Origin: Zerene cesonia
Taxonomy: Eukaryota > Arthropoda > Insecta > Lepidoptera > Pieridae
Assembly (NCBI RefSeq): GCF_012273895.1
Contig: NC_052117.1
Coordinates: 4,410,406-4,474,405 of the forward strand
Reading direction: 5' to 3'
DNA length: 64,000 bases
The position numbers and the translations under genes are program-made. Position 1 is the first letter of the stretch. Each line of letters opens with the position of its first letter. Under the pieces are notes generated by a model, which ran no database searches, was not told the DNA's origin, and worked only from the letters and a program-made list of their open reading frames with translations. Below are positions 14,301 through 27,423 of the stretch, piece by piece.

Positions 14301-14459
14301 TAAAGTTCAGAAATGATTGTGGAACTAAGAATGTGAAGCAATCGTTTTAATTTGCTTGCGATATCGTTATATTCATTTTTGAACCATTCTAATCAATTTT
14401 AAAAGCGGCAAATGACTATTAGATAATCTTTCAGAAAAATCATACACTCGATTTTATAT

Positions 14460-14640
14460 ATAAGTTTTTCAGGTGGAATTTCTGTCAAACTCAAACTAAA
14501 ACTCAAACTCAAACATATTGAAGCACTTTTGAATCGTCATATTACACAGCTATAACGTTTAGCACCGGTTCGGAAGGCAGTTTCTACAGAGAAGAGCTGT
14601 CAAGAAACTCTGTAGTTGCTCTTTTAAAATAATATAAATT
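14460..14640 (+). mobile_element. LINE 3' tail remnant
   Basis: A CAAACTCAAACT-type run (about 14484-14515) is followed by TTTTGAATCGTCATATTAC, CACCGGTTCGGAAGGCAG and GAGAAGAGCTGTCAAGAAAC. I recognise this as a common lepidopteran LINE 3'UTR type (CR1/Zenon-like). No reverse transcriptase sequence remains. Confidence 0.5.
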
Positions 14641-15059
14641 ATACATTTTAATTATACTTAATATGTAACATGTACATAACAATGATGCCAATGAACTGTG
14701 GTTCTTAAGAGACAACATTCCATTGATTGTCATCTTCCATATATTCATTAATGCTATAGTAGGCTCTCTGAACTAATACATGTCTATCTATATATATTTA
14801 TATAAATCAAAGTTTAAAAGAAAGGAATATTGATCCACAGAATAGATAAACATAGAAATATAGGTATGCCTATAAGATGGTCTTTAAAAAGCCGTACCTA
14901 GCTATTATTTACTAAAACAATGTCACAACTGGGTCACTCGTGATGTCGTACTTACCTATAATTTAAGTGTAGTAAAGCTATAAATAAAATTTTAATTTGT
15001 GCCATTTTAAGTACGAAAAATTGCTCGCATTAAAAACTTTTCTTGGTATAACACATACA

Positions 15060-15236
15060 TCCTACTAATATTATAAATGCGAAAGTTTGTAAGGAAGTGT
15101 GTGTGTTTGTTGCTCTTTCACGCAAAAACTACTGAACCGATTGCAATGAAATTTGGTACGTAGACAGATGGACAACTGGAATAACATACAGGCAACTTTT
15201 TATCCGTACGCGGGTGAATCCGCAGGGCGCAGCTAG
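15060..15236 (+). mobile_element. Short non-autonomous Helitron, complete ends
   Basis: Runs from TCCTACTAATATT to GGGCGCAGCTAG and is flanked by A at 15059 and T at 15237, the Helitron insertion dinucleotide. Contains the CTGAACCGATTGCAATGAAA block shared with the copies at 11168, 27246, 46705 and 58571. Confidence 0.85.
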
Positions 15237-15432
15237 TGATATATAATAACGAATATAATTAACCAAATGACATGAAACAAATAGGATTTCTAAAAATAAT
15301 TACGTAATTAGTTGATTGAAAAACATACATTATGTTTTCATGTTTCTGATTCTGTGCTATTACTCTATTCTTAATTTCATCTCAGTGATAAAATATAGAA
15401 AACAATACCTGTTCCTATAACCCAATCCTAAA

Positions 15433-15471
15433 GCCTTTAATCAAAGATTTCGAAAATCTTTGATTAAAGGC
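15433..15471. repeat. Perfect 18-bp inverted repeat with 3-base loop
   Basis: Left arm 15433-15450 (GCCTTTAATCAAAGATTT), loop CGA, right arm 15454-15471. The arms are exactly complementary. Confidence 0.95.
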
Positions 15472-17634
15472 ATTGTTATATATATTATAGACTTTATAAT
15501 ATGCATTAAAGATAGTTAGATCGTATTAGGAAAAACTAAAAAACAAAACGCTTCTCAGATATTATAATTTGCGAACACTTTGACCTTCCTTGACCGTTGC
15601 GCTCGGAGGAAGACGAACGTGTATTTATCTTTACTAATGATCTCTTTGGATTAAAATATAAAAACACACTGTTATCGTCACACCAAAAAGTTCACATCTA
15701 TTGAAACATTTAAGCTAAATTATCTTGATCTTCATTTTTAAATATTCGTCTTATTTAAATCGTAATAAAGAAAAATACGTTGTAATAAACTGACAACGAA
15801 CTGTATTTAGTTCATAAAATAACTATAAACAAAATCTGATTTTCGTCGCTCATTAAACAATCAAATAAAAGTGAAGTATAATTTATACAAATTAATTACA
15901 CCTTACCTGGCGTAAACGACTGTTAACAACTATTATTTTTCGAGTTCAATCCACTTAAATGTGATTTATATTTTCAGTATACAATATAATAACATCCACC
16001 AGTCGAACGCATAATTATCCACTTTAACAATGGCATTAATCAAGTTTCGCTATTAATACAATAATTACCGAAAAACTACACAGCGGATGCAATTTAATTT
16101 AATTGGCCGAAAATTTGGTTTACGTAACCACACTTTAACACATCGGAATAAAATACAGTACATTTGAACATTCTTCTACAATTACGGACTGCTAAAATTA
16201 GTTTTACCTGTAACATTTCATCATAAGACGATTACGATAGTGCAATCTAATTAAATTTTCTAAAGCTTCGTAAATAATATAATTACATAAACGCGTTTGT
16301 TTAAATTTCAGCAGCGGCAGTATTTATTTTAAATACTTACTGCTCTTTAGTTCTTTTAGTAACTCTTTTAAATAATTGTGTTGACAATCAAATCAAACCA
16401 AAACAAAAAGTATTATTATTCATGTTTTTGATATTATGTAGATTAGAATTATCTACAGTTATATGTAGAAAATGGAATAACTGTTGAATTGTTAAGATCT
16501 CTTCTTAACATTTGCCATTATATACGTCTGTTTCATTTCATTTTTAAATTTGAGGCATATTAAGGTATTAAGCGACGACAAGAATAGGAATCTAGATGAA
16601 ACTAAGGCTATAAAAGCTCAGAATAGATGGGTGAGCATGCAATTCCATTTGACTCACTGCCTGGATAAATGAGACTAATATAGTCCAAGTGATTGGGAAT
16701 CAAATGAATTTAATGTGATTTCATCCTTACCTCTTCGCAGCACATTGCATAATACAACTAGCAAGCTGTAATGCTTTCAAGTTTCAACGTCTATTTTCAT
16801 CGTTTGGCGAATAATTGATACGGTCCACAAATTACTGAGCGAAAACGTAACTTGTTACGAAATATCTACGTGTAATTGTAATAATACATCCAGCTAATAC
16901 AGGTAGTATTTTTTTTATTTGAATATATATTCCCAAAAAAAACATATATGCTGTACATCCAGGTGCGCGTTTTTAATCTATAAATAATAATAATATACGA
17001 TTGCATCAATTTTACGTTAATTTTAGATTTAATAAATTTGTAGTTTTAAAATTAGCTTGACTTTTTATTTAAATTGATGTTAATTGGATACTTTGCTTTC
17101 CATATTAAATTTATTATTTTTAAGTAGTTCAAACCATGCCCATAATGATTAAATATTGCTTCAATTAGTACCAATTTTACCGTAATATGGAGTTCAATTA
17201 AAAGAAACTACCTTCCTTTTTAACCCACTGATTTATCGACAAATCTCAAAGGTCCAACGTCATGTGAATTGATAACCAATGGCCTTCTAAACTCAATGGC
17301 TGGTATGTGATCGGGATTATTATGAATAACAATGTCTACGATTTCATTGTTATGCATAGTAAGCATTTGTCATTGTATCAGACTATGCCTTGCTTAAATA
17401 ATTAACGATGGTTTGTAGATTAATTTATATTTAATTATTTAGTAACCAACAATATAAAAGGATATAAACGTAAGACAATTTATACTTTGTATTGTTATCT
17501 CTTGATTTATCTGATTGATATATTATTCTTATCGTATATTCATTAATTAATTATATACAAGACATCGTGCATGGTTCTTCATGTCTCAGGTCTATTATCA
17601 TGTACCTACCGAAAAAAATGTTGTATTGTATCGT
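15472..17634. other. AT-rich spacer, nothing recognised
   Basis: No gene, tRNA or clear repeat beyond low-complexity A/T runs. Confidence 0.5.
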
Positions 17635-17639
17635 ACTAG

Positions 17640-18015
17640 CTGTGACCCACGGTTGAAACCGCGTAAGTCCGTATCCCGTAGGAATATACCGATATTACAA
17701 AAAGTGCCTATGTGTTATTTCAGTTGTCCAGCTATCTACGAAGCAAATTTCATTGCAATCGGTTCAGTAGTTATTATTCGCCAATAGATGTCAGGAAGAG
17801 TCGCTAAGTTTAACTCGATAAAACACGAATATGACATTTTCTAAAAAAGATTCCTAGCTAGATCGATTTATCGCCCCCGAAACCCCCTATATACTAAATT
17901 TCATGAAAATCGTTGGAGCCGATTCCGAGATTCCAATTATATATATTATATATTCTTGTATATATATATATATATATATACAAGAATTGCTCGTTTAAAG
18001 GTATAAGATATGTCC
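17640..18015 (+). repeat. (TA)n-associated interspersed repeat, copy 1
   Basis: It begins at ACTAGCTGTGACCCACGG with reversed Helitron-like sequence (17635-17780). It continues with GCCAATAGATGTCAGGAAGA, ATCGATTTATCGCCCCCGAA and ATTTCATGAAAATCGTTGGA, then a TA run (17940-17980) and the tail ACAAGAATTGCTCGTTTAAA. The part from about 17770 onward is repeated at 24234-24492. Confidence 0.7.
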
Positions 18016-18409
18016 CTAAAACTTTTCATTTGTTAATGGACCATTCTCTAATGTCCAGTTACTTACACAATTCAAAGTATTTTATATTAATTGCGTAAGC
18101 GCACTGATGCAAAAAACAGCGATATCAGAGACAAAAAATACACTCGATTGTTCCGTTGCACACAGTTTTTCGCTTGATTAAATTGCTAGCAATTTCGTAT
18201 GACCCCATGTCACGACAATCAACATTTCATGCCCGAAGCGATATGTACCTGTTATACTTGATTTGTAATGATATCCAAGTACAGATGTGTTGTAATAAAT
18301 TTAAGGGTTTATTGCGTATACTACAATCGGTAATTAGGACGAGGTCTCTCGCATAAGCTTCTTAGATCTAAATCGGTATTATGCTGATAGAATCTTGAGC
18401 GACTTTATT

Positions 18410-18770
18410 TATTTATTTTTTTTTTTTTATGTCACGGTCGGCAATGGAGCTGGTGGGACGCCTGATGGTAAGCGCTACCACCGCCCATGAACATTTGTAG
18501 AGGCGTAAAGTCGATTACAGGTCCTACGCCTCCACAAATGGATTGCCGACATTAAATTGGAAAGGGATTAAGAAAGGATTGGCGAGAGGAATAAAGGAAA
18601 GGACTGGGAAGGGGAAGGAAAGGGATATGGGCCTCCGGCTCCCCCACTCACCGAACGAAACACAGCAGAATGCTATTTCACGTCGGTCTTCTATGGGGGT
18701 GTGGTACTTCCCCGGTGCGAGCTGGCCCAATTCGTGCCGAAGCGTGCTCGACTACCACATACAAAATATT
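18410..18770 (+). repeat. Interspersed repeat, 'CTGATGGTAAGCG' family, fullest copy
   Basis: The longest of three copies. The T-rich head is followed by the GGTAAGCG and CACCGCCCATGAAC blocks, then a purine-rich stretch. It continues through CGGCTCCCCCACTCACCG and GTGGTACTTCCCCGG and ends near CCGAAGCGTGCTCGACTA. Internal arms ACATTTGTAGAGGCGTA and TACGCCTCCACAAATG can pair. The overlapping open frames here have no protein support. Confidence 0.75.
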
Positions 18771-21700
18771 ATTTATAAGATACATCCGACGTGTAACATC
18801 ATATATTTTTTCTTAAACTAAGCTATCTGATGAATGGACATGAAATACAAAAAAAGGTTTTGAATTACAAACTTACGTAACACGTACGTTATTTTTTTTT
18901 TTAAGTTCATTGTAGTGACTAGATTAGCCGACATATTACAAGTTCCAACTTTATTGAGGTACTTCCTAAAAAATATATAAATGTAAATGTTATAATATGT
19001 TTAAAAAATAAATCAGTGAAGAAACAAGACCTTTAATACAGGTAAATATCTGCCTATAATCGTTACGGTGTGAAGGTTTTTCTGACGTGTGTTGATGATT
19101 ATACAACAGACCTTGCGTTCAGATTATTTTTGATGATTTAACAAGACTTACATAACGCACATGGCTATGTTTATTCCTAAACTTATTTCAATACACCGAT
19201 ATTTATTTAATGAAGGCGTGAATATATTTTAATTTCTTAAGCACGCTTCATGCTACAAAATAACATATGTTTTTAAAAGCTTGTCATTACAACTGTATAA
19301 CAGCAAAATGCTAGAAACTAGAAAGGAAAATAAACGAAATGAGGAAAAGCACGCAATATGTAATTTCCTTTCAGCAAATTGGAAGGTGGCGACAGTCAGC
19401 GTTTACCGTTTCGTGACTTTTACCCCAGGAAATAATAAACACTATACTGTTATATCATTTTATCGGATATATTAATAATGCTTTACCTGTTGATATGTTT
19501 GTGTTAAAAGACTACACATTGCTTCTATTGCCACCTATTTATAATTGATATACCGCTATGCTAAGAGTTTATGCATATAAATGTTTGAGCTAATCTCAGT
19601 ATTCATTTATTGTTTCGAGCCTATTCACAATTGAACGTGTCTTTTGCTAAATTCTTCCTTATAATTAATCTACGAATTAGACATATTTAAAACCAATTAT
19701 AACGAAATATTCAAGGAAACAGATTTTTAATACACTTTTCACGAAAGTATTAACGTTCATTAAATTGTTCACTAGCTGTTTCCCGCGATCTTATCCGCAT
19801 GTGTGTAATATTTGTACGAGTTAAAGTAGACTGTTGTCAAACAACGAAGCGTGCTTCTCTTCGTGCTACTGTTAAAATAACACATGCACTAGATGGTTCA
19901 CACAATTGTTTCGAATTCAAATTAAAGCACATTTTCTTACAATTCAAAATATTTAAGATAAGAAATGTTCCCAATGTCCCCAATGTATTTTAAATTTGGC
20001 CTAATACATAGGTTGATTGTGTTTAGATGTAAGCACTTTTTTATTCCTTCAGCATTTTTTTCTGGGCATATACACCCTATACCAGCGTAATAACACTATG
20101 CTCATATTGTAAATGTACACTAGGAATAAATTTCTAAACGATTATTTCTTTAGATTGAGTGATAATAATCATCGCTAATACGATGTCTGCAGTGAAAGAA
20201 AATCCTATCTATAAATGTCATTTAGTTTCGTGAGATTGAGGCCGTTGGTATTAATGCTGCTCTTAACAAGTAATCACTACTAAATTGTCTGCAGACGAGC
20301 AAATATATAAGCTTTAGGTTCACTTAATGTCACGACTCGTAAGTTCGTAACATTAAAACCATTCGTTTCATGTGAGTGAAAACAATTACTTTATGTAAAG
20401 ACTAATGGTTTGTTTCTTGTATCAATTTTTACTGTCTCTTTTCTCGTATTTTTGCAATGATAATAAAATAGGTTTACTTTAGTCAATAATGTATTTTAGG
20501 ATAAATAGCGGACAATAGTTTCCATTGGCACTCAAAAGAAGGTACACAAACTAACTCGCGTTTTATAAATTTGAATGCACAAGATATTGTTTCTTTTTTT
20601 ATTGCTATCGTTGGGGGGACATTTATTTTCTTTCCTATTTATTTAATTCTCGTAATAAAAATTCCTTGCTGCATTTATGATGTATTTATGTCACAAGCAA
20701 TTCTTACCGTAACCATTGCAATGTAGCATGCTTTCAACGCAATCAAAATCTTCTACAGTGCATTGATAACATCACAGCGGATGCAATTAACTATCCTCAC
20801 ACTTAGTGCGTATGGGTAACTGTATGGCCTTGACTCCATATTTATAATTACACGTAACAACCTCCCACGAGCTTCATAGCGGTTACAATATTATGCTACG
20901 GTCGTTAATATGTATGAATTTGGACTATTATCGTCACGAAATAGAATGTGATTGTTGCATGCTCGTAGGTCAATGGTGTCTTTTTAATACGCATTTACCT
21001 AGACTCGGCCAACCTCGGGTTTAAATTAATATTTTCCTGTGCGATTTCATATGATTCTTGCGGAATATAAAGACAAGACTACACGAGTATATTATCGTTT
21101 ATGAGGAGAGACGTATATTTTTGTGTTTAATTTAGTGCAGAATAAAAAAATGTGTATGACACTTATTTTGTCGGCAAGCGGGTCGAATCCACGTCTTTTT
21201 TACATACCGTTTTCTGTTCTTTCAAAATTTCTCATTTCAATGCTATAAAACTAAAAATTAAATTTCGTTTTCCTGTATATTGAATATTGAAACGTGATTG
21301 AAAGAAAAATCGAGGGTATATTTATTTGTTTTAACTGAGATATAAATTTTCATGAGTTACTTATTAAATAAGGTGTGTAGAATGGTATAATAAATAACAA
21401 TTTCTATCGATATCTTATTATTAAAACATATTGAGACATATTACATTAAAATGAATTTATTTAATAGATATATTGTTTAAACTCAATTATTTAAGAGATA
21501 ATTAAGACTGAATAATAAATAAAAATGTATATCAAATGAGGTTTTCTCAAAAAACTCAATTTATTTAAAATATAATTACAACGAACAACAGACAACGAAT
21601 AAAAACATACCTCGCAAAACTCATTTCAAAGTTTCCTGCTTAGTCTCTAGAAAAAACGCACGTGAGTGTGCGGATGTCTGACTTATGACCTGAAATGTCG

Positions 21701-24233
21701 CAAAAAAAACATTGTACATGATATCAACCATCGCTCTATGAAGAAAGGCCACATGATTGACTATTATAAAACACAAAGGCCGCAGCAATAACGGTAACTA
21801 TGTCAATAAAAACACTCCGTTATTATTTCCTCCAGCGCCCACGCACTTTTACATTCATGTCGGACCTACATAGCTTTATTTGCTATGGATTAGGTCCAAA
21901 CAAGTTGCCAAGTTCAGCCAAGAATTTCTCTCCGAACAATTCCCGACCTGATACTGCTATTGAGTCATAACTCGAACAAACTGGAAAACAATTGTAGATA
22001 TTTGCTAAAGAAAAGTACTGTAATAAGATTTGAGACAACGCAACTTGTTACAATTGTGATAACCGAGTTTTTCTCCTGTATATAAAACCTTACACACAAT
22101 TTCATTATTCTATTTTATTCTTCTTCTACAAGAACAATCCAGTTCTTATATTATATTCTTATATATTTTTATATATTCTTATATACTCTTCGATAATCTT
22201 TTAATTGTATTTTTTTCTTAAGGTTTCATGTGTAAATCATCAGTTAAAGTCTTTTCTATAAAAAAATGAGACCTAAAAACCTGTGTATTCGATCATGGTA
22301 ATATGATAAAGATGAAAGTAAACATGTAAGCTGATACTATAGCGATTCGATCAGACGCCTTTCTGTTTGCCTGCTCAATACTCAACATTTGTACTTGTAA
22401 TAAAAATCTGAATACTTTGTTCAGAAAGCATTGGACCGATTTCGTCTAATACTATGTCACCGATTGATATACGTATGTAATACTCAAGTGCTATAGTCTA
22501 TTCATATGTACCACGGGTGTTGACGAATGCATGACGTGTTGACGAAGATAACGCAAAAGAAAACGGAGGGCTTAAACATATATGAGAGACATAAATTATA
22601 GATCTTAATATAAAAAAAAAAAACGAATATACGTATGAGGACGTATTACATAAAACACATGAAGACAAACTATGAGACAGTCTCAACCTTCCTGAAATCA
22701 ACAATCGCCAAAACAACACACAAACTTGAGCCCAAGCGACTTTTTATACAGTACCAAGCCTTTTACATAAGCAATAAGCATAGTGCTGACAAATGCAAGC
22801 AGATACGTTCGCAGCACTTTCACAGTGACAAAAATAATACTTTCTAAAGATTGCTAGGCGTCCCGAACTCAAGGCACGTAGCGTTAACAAAATATCTACC
22901 AATAAATTCACTCGGAACGAAACGGCGGAACAATTTTATCACATAATTCCACAGATTATGGTTAAATAATTGCTTTTCCAATACTTCATTATTATACAAA
23001 TTAAGAGCGGTTTCTGAATTATTTTCCATTACGCTTAACATAGAATGATTTTAACAACATTATTTAATAAGAATGATAATCAAAAAGTAATACACAAATC
23101 GAAAATAACAGAATATTATTAGGCATGTTTATTTTTAAATGGTAACATAAATGCATTCGCGCATTTCTATAATCTATACATTTAAGCACAAAATTGTTAT
23201 TTCATAGCCTATAATTAAGCTTGTTTCATAAACAAATATTTACTATAATTGCATTTAACACTTAATACAAATATACTAAATGCATAATACTCGTAGTAAT
23301 GGGATATGCATTAAGACATGAACTTGAATCTGGTATGCAAATTTAATTATTGCTCAGCAAATACCTTGTTTTGTGATGACTAACTACAAATCTATTTCGC
23401 AACTACTCTATTACCAAGTCAAACAAAGTTGGTCTATCAAGTGACATTTAGTTGAATGGTGTTAACACTTAACTCGTTTATGAGCTATGGTAGTATATTA
23501 CAAATTGTCACATTATACGAAAACTAAGTACGTACTTACAACAACAATATTGTTTATTTGTGAGAAGCCAGAAGCCAGTTTGTAGAATGTTTTTATTTGC
23601 TGTCTGTAAAAAGAGGTTTTTGAGGACACTTTAGACAATATAAATCAGTAAGTAATAACGCTTATAAAAAAATAACATTTCATTAATTGAATTTAACCTA
23701 TTGGATAGTTGGTTATTGATTAAAGGTTATATAATATACATAGATATAACATCGCTACTTTCTCCGAACGGTACTCTTGAATAGTTTTTGGTGTTCGTAT
23801 CTGCTATGTATAATTAATAATCGCCAAACTGGTATATGCTGTAAGTTATTATATCACTGTTATAACTGTTATTAGTTGATTAAAATCGTTATAAATATGA
23901 AGATTGAAACCAATTTCCAATTAAATAATGAAATATTCGTTATTTTAAAATATCATAACTATCAATAGTAAAAGTTATTACTCCTGGGTGTAGATATCTC
24001 ACATAGGTATTAAGTACCTGGATGACCGAGCTTTGCTCGGTTTAACTTCGTGAACTTAGATTGTTTATAAGCGTTTTTTTCCAAGATCGTTTAGGCATTT
24101 TTAAGTGAACACGTGCATCAAGAAGACACAAAACAATATAAACAATTAGTCTAACCTCAAAGCAAACACTCATTGACTTCGTTACTTAACAGCGCCATTT
24201 GCTGGAACTTTAATTATTCACCAAAAAATTGTA
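18771..24233. other. AT-rich spacer
   Basis: Open frames such as 19281-19475, 19799-19993, 22635-22847 and 22844-23041 are short and unlike known proteins. Only small repeat scraps are present, for example ACCGAGCTTTGCTCGGT at about 24027. Confidence 0.5.
19770..19800 (-). mobile_element. Helitron 3' end fragment, reversed
   Basis: ACTAGCTGTTTCCCGCGATCTT followed by ATCCGC is the reverse of the GCGGG...CAGCTAGT Helitron tail. Confidence 0.4.
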
Positions 24234-24425
24234 TTATTATTCGCCAATAGATGTCAGGAAAAAAAAATAGTATTAGTATTATTATTCGCCAATAGATGTC
24301 AGGAAGAGTCGCTAAGTTTAAGTCGATAAAACACGAATATGACATTTTCTAAAAAAGGTTCCTAGCTAGATCGATTTATCGCCCCCGAAACCCCCTATAT
24401 ACTAAATTTCATGAAAATCGTTGAA

Positions 24426-24463
<38 letters not shown>

Positions 24464-24492
24464 AGAATTGCTCGTTTAAACGTATAAGATAT
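24234..24492 (+). repeat. (TA)n-associated interspersed repeat, copy 2
   Basis: Nearly identical to 17770-18015, including CGCCAATAGATGTCAGGAAG, TCGATTTATCGCCCCCGAAA, a longer TA run (24427-24462) and the ACAAGAATTGCTCGTTTAAA tail. Its first block is partly duplicated (24236-24258 and 24283-24303). Confidence 0.75.
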
Positions 24493-25524
24493 GAATCAGT
24501 CTCGCAAAACAATGCGTCCAAATTTAACATGAGGTTATTACAAACACCTTCAACTTATATAAACAGTTTGTAATCAAAGCTACATTTTTCGATCATACAA
24601 ATTATTAAAAAAAAAATTCTCTATTACACAGTTTGTTTTTAATATAATAATATAAAATATAAGTAGGAGTGTCTCTGTAAAATATTTCTATTTAAACTCG
24701 TGGATTATATAATCTAGTATTACTTATCTATAGCAGTCATATTCAAGTCAATAGTCAATTCTGTTGTCTGTTGGACCTTATAAAAGAACGCCCATAAAAA
24801 CAACATACTAGCAGTTCTCCTTCTGTATGTATGTCATGCGAGCAGTTGGAATGCTAGGAGTGGCTGAAGCAAACAGTTCACTCACGAATTCCATTACTGA
24901 TGTATAATGTCTCAGCATATTAACAACGTTAGCATCAAATGAATATTGCTATGATTCGATTTGGTTGCGTATAACGTGTTGCCAACCGAGCATTATCAAA
25001 TGCCGTTCTATTTTCGCCGAAAGCTCAGTTTATTTTCATAAAACAAATATTGCAATATGTAACTTGCCTAAGTCGATATTTTAATCGATTGGAGAAAAAC
25101 AATTAGTATTCCAATATTCTTAAAAATACAACAAAATGAAATACATTCATTCAACATTCCTTGTATGAATTCAAAAATGATGCCATTTAATTATTTTAAA
25201 TTTCATGATGCCATAATAATTACATTTTGGTAAAAACATGCAATAGCAGTACCCTATATTAAGGCACAGAAACGTTGAAAATAAAAACGAAATCATTAAA
25301 ACATTTGTTTCCTCTTACAATTTATATAATTGTTTATTGAATACGTCTACCATTATTTAAACACCTCATCAATGAACATGCTTTAGATAAAATTGATTAC
25401 AAAAAGCATTTAGGTAAACTATTCAAAATGTAGTAATTCTTCCAAGAATTTCCGTCAAGTTGTTTAAAATGCGTAAAATTAAAAGTCGTTAAGTTTAACC
25501 ACTGGCTTACTTGTCCGTTCGACC

Positions 25525-25700
25525 GCCTCTTTGGTATAGTAATTAACGCGTGCGCTTAGATGCGAGTGGTTCTGGATTTGATTCCCTGTGAAAAAAAAAA
25601 TAATGAATAAAAAAATATGCCTGTATCCGGCAGAAAACTGTACGCTGATCACCTATTTGTCCGTAATACCATCTGCCCCTATACCGCGCAAGAGGAAACG
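25525..25700 (+). mobile_element. tRNA-derived SINE fragment
   Basis: GACCGCCTCTTTGGTATAGT followed by a B-box-like GGATTTGATTCCC and an A-rich stretch resembles a SINE head. A related head (CCGCCTCCTTAGTACAGTGG) occurs at about 30786. Confidence 0.45.
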
Positions 25701-26066
25701 GGAATTGACTTAACTTATCGGTTTAATTTCATGCTAGAAATTCCATTAACAAATTTTAAGATATTTTTTGAGTTACTTGGTTTAAGGAATGTACATGACC
25801 TTAAAATGTTTATGTGATGTTGTGAAATTTACATGAGTGATTATATTTGATTGTTATAAGGAAAGGAGAAATCCTTTAGGGCTATAAACTTGCTAAATAA
25901 TTGAGTCGGTCATGTTACCTAGAAAGCGTTTAAAGTACAGAGTCGTATTAATGAAACTATTTGTAAGAAATATTTAATACTTATAAAAATTATTCCCTGA
26001 ACAGTTAAAAGAAAAATATAATGTCCAATTTAACGAATTCCTCTGTTGTGATGAAAACGCTATCTA

Positions 26067-26240
26067 TTTAGAAATTAAAGACTTTTTAACTCCCCGTGAC
26101 CACGTTCGCTGTAAAGTGTTCGAAACGTCTGGTTAATAATATAATGAATAAATCGCGTTTAAAATCCATTTAAAAGCCTTTAATTTCTAAATGTATAATA
26201 CTCGCGTAAAATCAAACACAAGAAAATACCACGCTATATA
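26067..26240 (+). repeat. Foldback-type repeat, uninterrupted copy
   Basis: Arms TTTAGAAATTAAAGACTTTTTAAC-like (from 26067) and its approximate reverse complement (26169-26191) flank a core with CCCCGTGACCACGTTCGC and TGTTCGAAACGTCTGG. The downstream flank CTCGCGTAAAATCAAACACA recurs at 44512, where a LINE interrupts the element. Confidence 0.65.
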
Positions 26241-27204
26241 TGTTTTTTGTAACAAAACCAAACATTTTTTTGGTATATTCTTTTCTCAGATCTTTTCACG
26301 TGATGTTTTGTCCACGGCCCGCAGGCGATACGTGTCCTTTATAGCATTTTAATTACATTTCGTGACTGGGAGTGGCAAAGATCCCAAGGCGGTATTGAAT
26401 TAGCTGTTTTTAAAAAAAATCATTAAGGAACAAATACGTTTAATAGTTTCTTGTTACCAAAAATTATTAAACATTTTATGTTTTTAATTTCATTCATATT
26501 ACATGAAATTTTTCACAATACAAATGCAGCCAATTCATGTAGCACTCCCTGACACAGAAAATATATTAATCTTTCGCTTCTGTACCTGACCTCTCTTCTG
26601 AACGTCTGTTTTTTATATCAATTAAAACTTCAACTTAACAGCATAGTCGTTTCTTGCATGTAATCTCTAAAATTTGTACTCTTATTTTCATAATAATAAA
26701 AAAATTTAGAAAAAACTTCAATGCTACAATTACAAAGTCATCATGCCCCAAGCGTAATCTATCAAACAGCAGTTTACAGTAGATTGTGTCAGATTTGTTA
26801 CAGTTTGTTAATACCACAAACGGCCTTCAAGGTGGGATTTAATTCGAGTGCGGCCCTGTTTTTATAGTGCGGATCTTGCTTGACTGGATCATTATGCGCC
26901 TACGATACACCACAATTTCATGGTGTTTGAACTCAATCGTAAGGCAGGAAAGCGTTGTTAGTTTACCTAGTGATGTTCATGGTAACATATTGGCACATAT
27001 TGTTCTATGCGTGAGATATTGTGTATCATTAAATAAAAGGACCCATTGTGGGAGACGGTGTAATGTCTATTACCTATACGATAAATTGAAAGGAGATGTA
27101 GAAATAAAACATTAAATTGATTTCATTTATTTATTTGATGAATGTTATATAATATGCGATCAGCATGCCACAAAAAAAAAATAATAGCAATATAGGATAT
27201 ATTC

Positions 27205-27243
27205 CTAGTTCCTATCCTATCCTCCTATCCTCCTATCCTACTA
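27205..27243 (+). repeat. CCTAT-type tandem repeat
   Basis: Degenerate CCTATCCTCCTATC units sit immediately upstream of a Helitron head. Confidence 0.7.
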
Positions 27244-27245
27244 TA

Positions 27246-27423
27246 ACCTACTAATATTATAAATGCAAAAGTTTGTAAGGATGTGTGTGATTGTTACTCT
27301 TTCACGCAAAAACTACTGAACCGATTGCAATGAAATTTGGTACGTATATAGGTAAACAACTTTTTATCCCGATATTCCTACAGGATACGGACTTGCGCAG
27401 GTGAAACCGCGAGGCGCAGCTAG
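27246..27423 (+). mobile_element. Short non-autonomous Helitron
   Basis: Head CCTACTAATATTATAAATGC, middle CTGAACCGATTGCAATGAAA, tail GAAACCGCGAGGCGCAGCTAG ending at 27423. Confidence 0.8.

Larger units (their letters stand above)
7346..14459. other. AT-rich spacer with two GC-richer islands
   Basis: No protein gene is supported. Island one (10195-10390) is rich in GCG/CGC words. Island two (12570-12760) ends in a strong donor-like CAAT|GTAAGTACTT at about 12760. Either could be part of a noncoding leader exon or a regulatory element. Confidence 0.45.

Noticed and set aside
18524..18821. Opposed open frames of 68 and 92 codons
   Set aside because: They lie entirely in an interspersed repeat whose other copies do not preserve the frames.
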